Positions 1 through 6,667 of a stretch of DNA of 19,761 nt are shown one piece after another (within the stretch, counting starts at the first letter, position 1; every line of letters starts with the position of its first letter). The position numbers and the translations under genes are program-made. This DNA is from Clostridia bacterium. GTDB taxonomy: Bacteria; Bacillota; Peptococcia; DRI-13; DTU073. The stretch spans positions 1-19,761 of the forward strand of contig JAQVYD010000010.1 of assembly GCA_028709105.1 (NCBI GenBank), read 5' to 3'. The notes beneath the pieces are model-generated. The model worked only from the letters and a program-made list of their open reading frames with translations. It did no database searches and was not told where the DNA came from.

Positions 1-325
1 TTTCACCTTCTCCTACCATAAAAAACCCTTCCCCTTCAATAGAAATGTCGGTGTTTTTTCCCGTAGGCTGAAAACTACCTGTCGTATGGATGACATCAAT
101 TGAAGCTAAAGACATACCTAAACCAACCTGAACAGGATTAGAACCTCCTCTATTCGTTGACGATGATGCCGCACTTCGTAACGTCTGACTTAACATATCT
201 TGAAAAACAACACGACTTTTTTTAAAACCGATAGTGTTCACATTCGCAATATTATTGCCGATAACATCCATCTGGGTTTGGTGGTTTTTTAACCCGGAAA
301 CACCGGCAAATAATGAACGCATCAT
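1..325 (-). CDS. flgE: Flagellar hook protein FlgE, N-terminal part (gene runs off the left edge)
   Basis: FlgE polymerises into the flagellar hook outside the cell. Only the first 108 codons are inside the window, with no stop seen. The visible part has the axial-protein signature at about residues 23-36 (GNNIANVNTIGFKK), then VVFQDMLSQTL, and a GSFQPTGKNTDISIEGEGFF segment at the end, typical of hook/rod proteins. The wording around the N terminus (AGVSGLKNHQTQMDVIGNN) and the position after flgD favour FlgE over FlgG or FlgF. The start at 325 is an ATG followed by another in-frame ATG (322); a GGGAGG ribosome site lies nine bases upstream. It is preceded by a 109-base gap, unusually long for this operon, holding a GC-rich stem-loop region. 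Confidence 0.9.
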   Translation of the reverse strand, partial: MMRSLFAGVSGLKNHQTQMDVIGNNIANVNTIGFKKSRVVFQDMLSQTLRSAASSSTNRGGSNPVQVGLGMSLASIDVIHTTGSFQPTGKNTDISIEGEGFFMVGEGE

Positions 326-358
326 AACTCATGACCTCCCTTTTCTTTTTCCTTTTCT

Positions 359-411
359 AACCGGGTTCTGTCCTTTCCCCCGGTTCAGGCTTCCCTACAA
401 GAGGTCCAGCC
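359..411 (-). other. GC-rich tandem stem-loop region upstream of flgE (candidate structured mRNA leader)
   Basis: In an AT-rich operon this gap is conspicuously GC-rich. On the plus strand, AACCGGG at 359-365 is the exact reverse complement of CCCGGTT at 379-385, giving a 7-bp stem with a 13-base loop. A second hairpin is possible: GGCT at 388-391 pairs with AGCC at 408-411, with an inner CCT/AGG helix (394-396 with 402-404). In the minus-strand mRNA both lie between the stop of the preceding gene and the flgE ribosome site. There is no U-tract, so it is not a standard terminator. I matched it to no riboswitch class I know. It might be an attenuator, a processing or stability element, or merely a coding remnant, since the same stretch is open in frame with the preceding gene. 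Confidence 0.45.
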
Positions 412-434
412 CCATAAATTCTTTTATTTTGCCT

Positions 435-833
435 TTAATTGATGATGGCACTGTCAATGTTTGTAAAAACATTTCCTCTTCTACTCTCACCATCAACAGC
501 CGTAATTACCGTTTTGTTTTTAATACTAACGACAAAAGCTAAATCATCCAATAAAATCAAAGATTCCCTGGCCCCTTTTGTTTGAGCCTTCTCCACCGCT
601 TCCTTTAATCTTAACAAATGTTTTTGTTCTAACTTTATTTGCCTATTCTCGATTCTTTCCTGAGCATGACGAGAAAACTTTAAATCTTCCGTACCAACGA
701 TCTCTTTTTGCAATACTTCTTTAAATAAATCTTTATCTACAGTACTTGGAATAGTAGTTGTTCTCGGTTTCCTAGGCTCTATAGGCTTGATTGGTTGTGA
801 AACAAAAAAAGGTTTATCGACCAAAGTTGTCAC
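435..833 (-). CDS. Flagellar operon protein, TIGR02530 (flg_new) family
   Basis: This small protein (132 residues from the GTG) belongs to a family found in Firmicute and some other flagellar operons, normally between flgD and flgE as here. Its exact role is unknown, though the position suggests hook assembly. The conserved part starts at about residue 53 with FSRHAQERIENRQI and continues through a KGARESLILLDDLAFVVSI segment to ITAVDGESRRGNVFTNID near the C terminus. The first 45 residues are Pro/Lys/Thr-rich and probably disordered. The GTG at 833 abuts the flgD stop. An alternative TTG at 824 has AGGTG six bases upstream and may be the true start. After its TAA the same frame stays open for another 25 codons, to a TAG at 357-359. 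Confidence 0.85.
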   Translation of the reverse strand: MTTLVDKPFFVSQPIKPIEPRKPRTTTIPSTVDKDLFKEVLQKEIVGTEDLKFSRHAQERIENRQIKLEQKHLLRLKEAVEKAQTKGARESLILLDDLAFVVSIKNKTVITAVDGESRRGNVFTNIDSAIIN

Positions 834-1310
834 CTACTTCACTAAAGTGATTTGTGTTAAAGCAACTTCCTCCTCACCGACCACGGCTACATAACAACCA
901 TCTACTTGTTTGAGTGCTGTTACTGTTCCTTCATTTTCTTGCCCTGCACTAAGATAGGTCACTTCTCGTCCCAAAAGATTCATCCCTTGGTTAAAACTAT
1001 TAAAATAATATTGACCAAGTATTGCTTCTAAAACAGTAGCCATACCTCCTTGAAAATTATTTTGGGATTCAACGATAGATAAAAGTCCTTCCTCTACAGT
1101 TTTGTTCAAATTCTGCATTTGCTCTAAGGTAGACATCTGAGCCATCTGAGCGATAAATTCTCGATCATTCATCGGATTCAAAGCATCTTGATAACGTAAT
1201 TCTGTAATCAAAAGCTTCAGAAAATCATCCTTACCCAAAGTATTCTTGGTTACCACATCCTGTTTTTCCACAACAGCATTACTAGCCCCCATCGCCCCTA
1301 CTTGCATCAT
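834..1310 (-). CDS. flgD: Flagellar hook capping/assembly protein FlgD
   Basis: FlgD caps the growing hook and lets FlgE subunits add at the tip; it is shed when the hook is finished. The N-terminal hallmark is clear: LGKDDFLKLLITELRYQDAL, then NPMNDREFIAQMAQMSTLEQM, the conserved hook-cap domain. A beta-rich C-terminal part follows (NLLGREVTYLSAGQENEGTV to the end). At 158 residues it is short, as is usual for Firmicute FlgD proteins that lack an extended Ig-like insert. I chose the ATG at 1310 because AAGGGGGGAAG directly precedes it. The reading frame is open up to 1343, but those extra codons overlap fliK and have no ribosome site. It lies 16 bases after the fliK stop, so translation is probably linked. 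Confidence 0.93.
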   Translation of the reverse strand: MMQVGAMGASNAVVEKQDVVTKNTLGKDDFLKLLITELRYQDALNPMNDREFIAQMAQMSTLEQMQNLNKTVEEGLLSIVESQNNFQGGMATVLEAILGQYYFNSFNQGMNLLGREVTYLSAGQENEGTVTALKQVDGCYVAVVGEEEVALTQITLVK

Positions 1311-1326
1311 CTTCCCCCCTTTCTCC

Positions 1327-2550
1327 TTAAACAAGATAATCATAAGTTCCCGTCTTCAACAAAACGCGTGGCTCTGCCTCCAACAAAGCATTTTCTAAAT
1401 AACTGCTACCCCATCCCCCACTCCGTTCACCATATTTACTACCCTCTGACCATATTAATTGCTGCTGATGCCGGTACGGACTTTGGTCTAACTGCTGCCC
1501 GCCTAATTCCACATCCAAACGATCAAAAGAAATACCCTGTTCTGTAAAAGATTGTCGCAAACTACTTAGACCACTTTCTAGTAAATCTCTGGTTACAGGA
1601 TAATGAGCTACAAATTTTGCCGATACAGTTCCTTTTTCTAAAGTCAACTTTACTACCAATTTACCCAACTCTTTAGGCTCCAAATGAATAATTACATCCT
1701 TACTGCCATCTCTATTTTCAAATGTCTTTAATTTCGCGAGAACTATCTCCGGCAAATCTCTTGAAAAATATTCACTATTTAGCCTTAATTCCTTTACAGT
1801 GTTCTCTACGTTTTCACTAACCTCGGTTAAAAAGACCTGTGTTAAACTTTCTTCTTGGTTAATAACTTCATTTTTTAACTTAATCGTATTTTTATTAGGT
1901 TTATTTATTTCTTCTAAGTTATTAATTATTTTTAGTTGTTGCGGTTCTTTTGTTTCTCCGAAATCTTTAAGCTGATTTATTTTAAAAATATTTTCATTAA
2001 ATCTTTCTTCATTAGCAATCTCTGCTTCGCTTAAATTTGCTGGTTTTTTCTCAGCATCAACTCCCCCTGTTTGTGTAGAATTAAGGATTTGTACTTCTTG
2101 CAACTCCCCAGTTCCTGTTTTGTCTTGCGTTTCTCGGGAAATAGCTAACTCTTTTAAATTCAAAAGATGCTGTTGTAAAGGTTTTTCTGTTTTGGGAAAT
2201 TCCTTAAAATATTCCGGAATTGTAGTATTTAGTTTTATCTGCTCCAGCCAAGGGGTTTCCCTTTCAAACACGGATTTCTCCCCTTCTTGCTGCTGTTCTC
2301 CTTGCAATTTCGGGTTAAACATACCCAATAAACTCATGAAGGAGCTTTTCTTTTCTTCATCGCGATCACAATCAACTTCTTGTTCTGCTGCTAAAGCAAC
2401 TTCTGATAATTGATCCACAGAAGGACTTGGTAACCCAAGAAGTACAGCCAACATTTCAGAAAAAACTTCATCTTCATTTTCAGGCAAAGAAGTTGGGCTT
2501 CGTCCCGTCGCTACGTTTCCCTGAAACATTACTGCTTTAATACTCTCCAT
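1327..2550 (-). CDS. fliK: Flagellar hook-length control protein FliK
   Basis: FliK is the secreted molecular ruler that measures hook length and switches the export gate from hook to filament substrates. This 407-residue protein has the family's two-part form. Residues 1 to about 265 are low-complexity and rich in Glu, Gln, Lys and Asn, and this part varies greatly between species. A conserved Flg_hook domain follows at about 275-350, with VIIHLEPKELGKLVVKL, then FVAHYPVTRDLLESGLSSLR and GISFDRLDVELGG. The last 50 residues are Gln/Ser/Gly-rich. The ATG at 2550 has AGGAGGTG seven bases upstream. The identification rests on the C-terminal domain plus the position between the MotE-like gene and flgD. 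Confidence 0.9.
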   Translation of the reverse strand: MESIKAVMFQGNVATGRSPTSLPENEDEVFSEMLAVLLGLPSPSVDQLSEVALAAEQEVDCDRDEEKKSSFMSLLGMFNPKLQGEQQQEGEKSVFERETPWLEQIKLNTTIPEYFKEFPKTEKPLQQHLLNLKELAISRETQDKTGTGELQEVQILNSTQTGGVDAEKKPANLSEAEIANEERFNENIFKINQLKDFGETKEPQQLKIINNLEEINKPNKNTIKLKNEVINQEESLTQVFLTEVSENVENTVKELRLNSEYFSRDLPEIVLAKLKTFENRDGSKDVIIHLEPKELGKLVVKLTLEKGTVSAKFVAHYPVTRDLLESGLSSLRQSFTEQGISFDRLDVELGGQQLDQSPYRHQQQLIWSEGSKYGERSGGWGSSYLENALLEAEPRVLLKTGTYDYLV

Positions 2551-2584
2551 TATTGCACACCTCCTTTCTAGAATTTTTATATAA

Positions 2585-3148
2585 TTATTGCTGGGTTTTT
2601 TTATCCAACAATAATTGCGTGATAATCGCCGCTCTTTGCGGATCCATTAAAGCAAGTATTTTCCCCGTTTGCTTCTTTTCTAAAAGAGGCAAGATGGTTA
2701 AGATTAGCTCATCATCTAGATTATCCATTATTTTAACAACAGCGTCAGGCTTCATTTCTTGATAATAAGCAGCTAGTTCCTCCACCTGCAAAACTGCTGT
2801 TTCCTGCTTAGTTATATCTACTTTTAATTTCGTTAATTCTGTTTGCAGCTCCGTAACTTGTTCTAATAATTTTGTTTTTTCTCCTTCTAGAAGAGTAAGC
2901 TTGTGCTCTAAATCCCTTTTTTCCTTTCGCAGCGTCTTGTTTTCTGTTTCAATAGGAGACACCAATAAATTTCCCTGTTCCTTTAATGTTTCCGGATATT
3001 CTACTACAAAATCGCCCATCCCTGGGATTTGAGCAAGGATAGGATTTAAATTCAGATAACCTGTCTGATGTGCAGCAAAAGCCCCCACACCACAAACAAT
3101 GACAATAGCAATTAAAATAAGTATAGTTAGTTTTTTCATCGCAATCAC
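2585..3148 (-). CDS. MotE-like membrane protein with MgtE N-terminal-type domain (YlxF position)
   Basis: The protein has one N-terminal membrane segment (about residues 5-26, LTILILIAIVIVCGVGAFAA), a long coiled coil at about 70-122 (LRKEKRDLEHKLTLLEGEK and onward), and a C-terminal helical domain at about 125-182 with KPDAVVKIMDNLDDELILTI and MDPQRAAIITQLLL. This matches the MgtE_N-type domain of MotE, a chaperone for the stator protein MotC in proteobacteria, and of Bacillus YlxF, which sits at this same place between fliJ and fliK. A role in motility is therefore likely, but the partner here is unknown. A GTG at 3148 starts one base after the fliJ stop with AAGG close upstream. An in-frame ATG at 3139 is the alternative, which would trim three residues. 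Confidence 0.82.
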   Translation of the reverse strand: MIAMKKLTILILIAIVIVCGVGAFAAHQTGYLNLNPILAQIPGMGDFVVEYPETLKEQGNLLVSPIETENKTLRKEKRDLEHKLTLLEGEKTKLLEQVTELQTELTKLKVDITKQETAVLQVEELAAYYQEMKPDAVVKIMDNLDDELILTILPLLEKKQTGKILALMDPQRAAIITQLLLDKKTQQ

Positions 3149-3149
3149 T

Positions 3150-3581
3150 TTACCTTCTTTTTGAGGTTACCGCCAGTTCATCTTGGAAAATCTGTTCTTT
3201 TTTCTCCTGCTCTTGCTGATAGCGATAATCTTGTTTTTCTCGCAACTTTTCTAAAATTTTTCTTTCTTTCATTGCTTGCACTAATTTTTGTCGCGCCTCT
3301 TCCAGGTTATTCTTCTTTACTTCGATCACCTGTTCCTGTATTTTCAATAATTCATCCTGATATAATAAATAATTTTTATATAAACTGACCTTTTCAGCAG
3401 AAATAACCCCTTTTAAAATAGCCATAAATTCATTTTCTAACTTTGTTTTTCTTTCCTCTAATTCTTCCTTTTTTTCCAAAGCGTCTTGCAGCTGAGAAAC
3501 ACATTTACCAACCTCTTCAAGACAGAATTTTTCTTTATACTCCCGCAAACGTAAGATCTTCTCTAAACGGAACTTAAACAT
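3150..3581 (-). CDS. fliJ: Flagellar export chaperone/stalk protein FliJ
   Basis: FliJ is the small coiled-coil protein that inserts into the FliI hexamer and links the ATPase to the export gate. The 143-residue product is almost wholly charged alpha-helix with heptad spacing. It opens with FKFRLEKILRLREYKEKFC, the typical FliJ N terminus, and ends in a Lys/Arg/Glu-rich helix. Its length is normal for the family. It follows fliI directly, as in most flagellar operons. The ATG at 3581 has only a weak ribosome site, so translation may depend on coupling to fliI, whose stop is at 3589-3591. Coiled-coil proteins of this kind diverge fast, so position carries much of the identification. Confidence 0.87.
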   Translation of the reverse strand: MFKFRLEKILRLREYKEKFCLEEVGKCVSQLQDALEKKEELEERKTKLENEFMAILKGVISAEKVSLYKNYLLYQDELLKIQEQVIEVKKNNLEEARQKLVQAMKERKILEKLREKQDYRYQQEQEKKEQIFQDELAVTSKRR

Positions 3582-3588
3582 TAGCTAT

Positions 3589-4905
3589 CTACTCATTTCC
3601 CTTAATTTCACAATAAAGCTCCCTTAACACTTTAATTGTATGCTCAAATTGCCAATATTCATCAATATCTTGTTGCAAAAACTCATTTATTTTATCAATA
3701 AACTGTATCGCCAAATCAATTTTAAGACTATTTCCCTTTTGATAAGCTCCTACATCAATCAAATCTTTAGCTTCATTATAAATAGCCATAATTTCTTTAA
3801 TTTTAGAAGCCGCTTGGAGCTGTTCGGAATCCACAATATTAATCATTACCCGGCTAACACTATTCAAAACATCTATCGCCGGATAATGCCCCAAAGCAGC
3901 CAGCTGTCGCGAAAGGATAATATGTCCATCTAAAATTCCTCTTGTAGCATCAGCGATTGGTTCGTTAAAATCATCACCATCAACTAAAACAGTATAGAGT
4001 CCTGTAATACTACCTTTTTCAGCAGTTCCCGCCCTCTCCAAAAATTGAGGTAATAAAGCAAAAACTGAAGGTGTGTATCCTTTACTAGCCGGAGGTTCAC
4101 CCACAGCCAACCCAATTTCCCTTTGCGCCATCGCCAATCTGGTCACAGAGTCCATCATCAAAACAACCTTAGCCCCTTGATCCCGAAAATATTCAGCAAT
4201 GGTCGTAGCCAAAAAAGCTGCTTTAACCCTAATTATGGCAGGCTGATCCGATGAAGCAACAATAACAACTGATTTGGCAAGGCCCTCGCCAAGGTCATTC
4301 TCCAAAAACTCACGAACCTCTCGTCCCCGTTCCCCAATCAAGGCAATCACATTAATCTCGGCACTGCTATTTCTAGCAATCATTCCTAAAAGAGTGCTCT
4401 TGCCCACGCCACTTCCGGAAAATATACCCAACCTTTGTCCACTTCCACAAGTTAACAACCCATCAAGAGCTTTAACCCCCAAGGCTAAAGGTTCTGTAAT
4501 TCTTTTTCTTTTTAACGGATGAGGCGGAGTTTCATAAAGAGGATATTCCTTTTCCCAAAGAAGCTCCCCTTTTTCATCAAGTGGTTCACCCAAACCATTA
4601 AGCACGCGCCCTATAATCTTAGATCCAACTTTAACCTTAAAAAAATTACCACTAGAGATAATTAAATCACCTGGCGCAATACCGGACATATTTCCAAAAG
4701 ACATTAGTAATGTTCTGTTTTCCTTAAAGCCAACTACTTCTGCTGGAATAACACCTTTCTCACTTTGGATATAAACCAATTCGCCTATCCCTGCTTTAGG
4801 ACCTTGAGCCTGAATAATTAAACCAATAATTTCTGTAACATATCCCTTAAAATGCAGTGTTTTCGTTTCTTTAACAATCTTCATTATTTTTTCAAAGTCC
4901 AACAT
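3589..4905 (-). CDS. fliI: Flagellum-specific ATPase FliI
   Basis: FliI is the F1-beta-like ATPase of the flagellar type III export apparatus, working at the cytoplasmic face with FliH and FliJ. The 438-residue protein is full length. The Walker A motif GSGVGKST is at 164-171, followed by IALIGERGREVREFLEND at about 188-204 and the Walker B strand VVLMMDSVTR at 247-256. The family segment GEPPASKGYTPSVFALLPQF follows. The start at 4905 overlaps the end of fliH by 14 bases, and its ribosome site AGGAAG lies inside fliH. This overlap suggests the ATPase and its regulator are made in a coupled ratio. Confidence 0.97.
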   Translation of the reverse strand: MLDFEKIMKIVKETKTLHFKGYVTEIIGLIIQAQGPKAGIGELVYIQSEKGVIPAEVVGFKENRTLLMSFGNMSGIAPGDLIISSGNFFKVKVGSKIIGRVLNGLGEPLDEKGELLWEKEYPLYETPPHPLKRKRITEPLALGVKALDGLLTCGSGQRLGIFSGSGVGKSTLLGMIARNSSAEINVIALIGERGREVREFLENDLGEGLAKSVVIVASSDQPAIIRVKAAFLATTIAEYFRDQGAKVVLMMDSVTRLAMAQREIGLAVGEPPASKGYTPSVFALLPQFLERAGTAEKGSITGLYTVLVDGDDFNEPIADATRGILDGHIILSRQLAALGHYPAIDVLNSVSRVMINIVDSEQLQAASKIKEIMAIYNEAKDLIDVGAYQKGNSLKIDLAIQFIDKINEFLQQDIDEYWQFEHTIKVLRELYCEIKGNE

Positions 4906-5656
4906 AATTATTTTCTTCCTTTAAAGCTTTTTTTAAAAGAAGCAATTGTTCATCTATTTTAACATCAATAAAACCATTTTCTGTAACAAGGATACATTCC
5001 CCGGGTTCAACTTCCAGATCTCCTTCAAAACGAAGCTTACTCATATTTATCTCTTTAAATTGCTCATTGTAAACATCCAAATACGGTAAATGAACGGGAT
5101 TAACTTTAATCATTAATTTTTCAGCATCACCAACTTCAGCTAAAACATTTTTCACAATACTACAAATAATTTCTGGTTTTAACTCAATAACCGTATTGAT
5201 AATTTTTTGAGAGATTAGCAAAATTAAATCAATAATCTCTTCTTCATTATCCCGAAGGTATTTTCCCTTAAACGTTCCTAAGTTTTGCGCTAAGACTTTT
5301 GTTTCTTGCGCTAAATTTTTTATCTCTTTCTCTGCTTTGCCCATTCCTTCTTGATATCCTGACTTTATTCCTTCTTCATAGGCTATCTTTTTGACTTCTT
5401 CATATTCAATCTGATTTTTATTAATTATCGTCTTGGCTTTTTTTTCTGCTTCACTTATTATCATCTTGGCTTTTTTTTCTGCTTCACTTATTAACTCCTC
5501 AATCATCATTTTTGTTTCTTGGTAAATCGTATAGGCTGTTTCTTTAGTAAACTCACCTTGACTTCCCCGGTGGGAAATTACTGCAAAAGCGTTTTTTGAC
5601 TCAAAATCTTTTTTTTCACCGTCTTTAACAAAACAAGCTTTAATAACCTTACTCAA
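4892..5656 (-). CDS. fliH: Flagellar export ATPase regulator FliH (TTG start)
   Basis: FliH binds FliI as a dimer and ties the export ATPase to the switch complex. I place the start at TTG 5656, giving about 254 residues beginning LSKVIKACFV, because GGAGGAG lies nine bases upstream and Firmicute FliH proteins start in this way. The open frame continues 13 codons further upstream, wholly inside fliG. Residues about 45-115 form a charged coiled coil that carries an 11-residue duplication, SEAEKKAKMII then SEAEKKAKTII at 57-78. The C-terminal half (DLILLISQKIINTVIEL, then VNPVHLPYLDVYNEQ and RFEGDLEVEPGECILVTENG) is the conserved FliH/YscL/V-ATPase E-like domain. The start overlaps the fliG stop by eight bases. 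Confidence 0.92.
   Translation of the reverse strand: MSKVIKACFVKDGEKKDFESKNAFAVISHRGSQGEFTKETAYTIYQETKMMIEELISEAEKKAKMIISEAEKKAKTIINKNQIEYEEVKKIAYEEGIKSGYQEGMGKAEKEIKNLAQETKVLAQNLGTFKGKYLRDNEEEIIDLILLISQKIINTVIELKPEIICSIVKNVLAEVGDAEKLMIKVNPVHLPYLDVYNEQFKEINMSKLRFEGDLEVEPGECILVTENGFIDVKIDEQLLLLKKALKEENNYVGL
5431..5493 (-). repeat. Perfect 30-base duplication, period 33, inside fliH
   Basis: Plus-strand 5431-5460 and 5464-5493 are identical over 30 bases (TCTTGGC, eight Ts, then CTGCTTCACTTATTA). The period is 33 bases, or 11 codons, so the reading frame is kept and two successive copies of the hendecad ISEAEKKAK result. Identity at synonymous sites points to a recent tandem duplication. Eleven residues equals three alpha-helical turns in a coiled coil, so the change lengthens the stalk without breaking its register. 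Confidence 0.9.
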
Positions 5657-6656
5657 TGAGCTCGTCTCCTCCTCCACGGGAAATAACAATTTCACCTGAT
5701 TCTTCTAAACGACGAATCGTCGTAACAATTCGCGATTGCGCTTCCTCCACATCTTTTAAGCGAACAGGACCTAAAAAAACGATTTCTTCTTCCAACATTT
5801 CTGCAGCACGTTGTGACATATTCTTTTTGACTTTATCTTTCACTTCTTCTCCAGAGCCTTTAAGAGCCAACGCTAAATCTTTGCTTTCTACTTCACGAAG
5901 CACCAACTGAATACTGCGATCATCCATTTTAATCATATCTTCAAAAACAAACATTAATTTTTTAATTTCCTCTGATAAAACAGGATCTTGTACTTCCAAA
6001 GTCTCAAGGATTGTTTTTTCTGTAGACCTATCTACATTGTTTAAGATCTTAACTATAGAATTAATACCACCGGCACTTGTATAATCTTGTGTCCCCAAGG
6101 AGCTGATTTTTTTCTCCAAAGTATTTTCAACTTCTCTAATTATTTCCGGTGACGTGCTATCCATGATGGCTATTCGCCTAGCGACTTCAGCTTGCCGTTC
6201 ACTAGGAAGAGCAGATAAAATCAACGCGGCCTGTTCTGATTCAAGATAAGACATAATTAAAGCAATCGTCTGTGGGTGTTCACCTTGAATAAAGTTCAGT
6301 ACTTGACTCGGATCTGTTTTCCTAATAAAATCAAACGGTTTTATTTGTAAATTTGAAGAGAGATTGCCAATAATCCTTATAGCTTTCTCGCTTCCTAAAG
6401 CTTTTTCTAAAATTTCTTTAGCATATTCTATACCACCTTGAGCAATATAATGAGAAGCCATATAAAGCTCAGTAAATTCTTTCGTCACACCCTCCAATTG
6501 TTCATTATCAATATTATTAATACTCGCAATTGCTAACGTAAGTCTTTCTATTTCCTCTTCATTCAAATATTTCATTACTTGTGCTGACTTTTCAGGGCCG
6601 AGACTTATCATAAAAACAGAAGCTTTTTGGCGACCTGTTAGTTGCACCTTATTCAA
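5649..6656 (-). CDS. fliG: Flagellar motor switch protein FliG (TTG start)
   Basis: FliG forms the torque-bearing part of the C ring, binding FliF with its N domain and the stator with its C domain. About 335 residues from TTG 6656 begin LNKVQLTGRQKASVFMISLG, a standard FliG opening. The EHPQT motif is at about 126-130. The C-terminal torque helix reads FEDMIKMDDRSIQLVLREV from about 238, with the expected alternating charges. I chose the TTG because GGGGTGATC, close to the full complement of the 16S tail, sits just upstream. The frame stays open to 6686, but only by overlapping fliF. The chosen start lies 11 bases after the fliF stop. Confidence 0.95.
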   Translation of the reverse strand: MNKVQLTGRQKASVFMISLGPEKSAQVMKYLNEEEIERLTLAIASINNIDNEQLEGVTKEFTELYMASHYIAQGGIEYAKEILEKALGSEKAIRIIGNLSSNLQIKPFDFIRKTDPSQVLNFIQGEHPQTIALIMSYLESEQAALILSALPSERQAEVARRIAIMDSTSPEIIREVENTLEKKISSLGTQDYTSAGGINSIVKILNNVDRSTEKTILETLEVQDPVLSEEIKKLMFVFEDMIKMDDRSIQLVLREVESKDLALALKGSGEEVKDKVKKNMSQRAAEMLEEEIVFLGPVRLKDVEEAQSRIVTTIRRLEESGEIVISRGGGDELIE

Positions 6657-6667
6657 TCTGATCACCC

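Noticed and set aside
359..411. Assignment of the flgE leader to a c-di-GMP riboswitch
   Set aside because: c-di-GMP control of flagella made this attractive, but I see neither the conserved cores of class I nor those of class II as I remember them.
234..542. Plus-strand open frame opposite flgE, the gap and the small flagellar gene
   Set aside because: Both real genes are on the other strand with family signatures. The frame starts inside flgE antisense and has no ribosome site.
1311..1343. Longer FlgD starting at 1343
   Set aside because: The extra codons lie mostly within fliK and lack a ribosome site, whereas AAGGGGGGAAG directly precedes the ATG at 1310.
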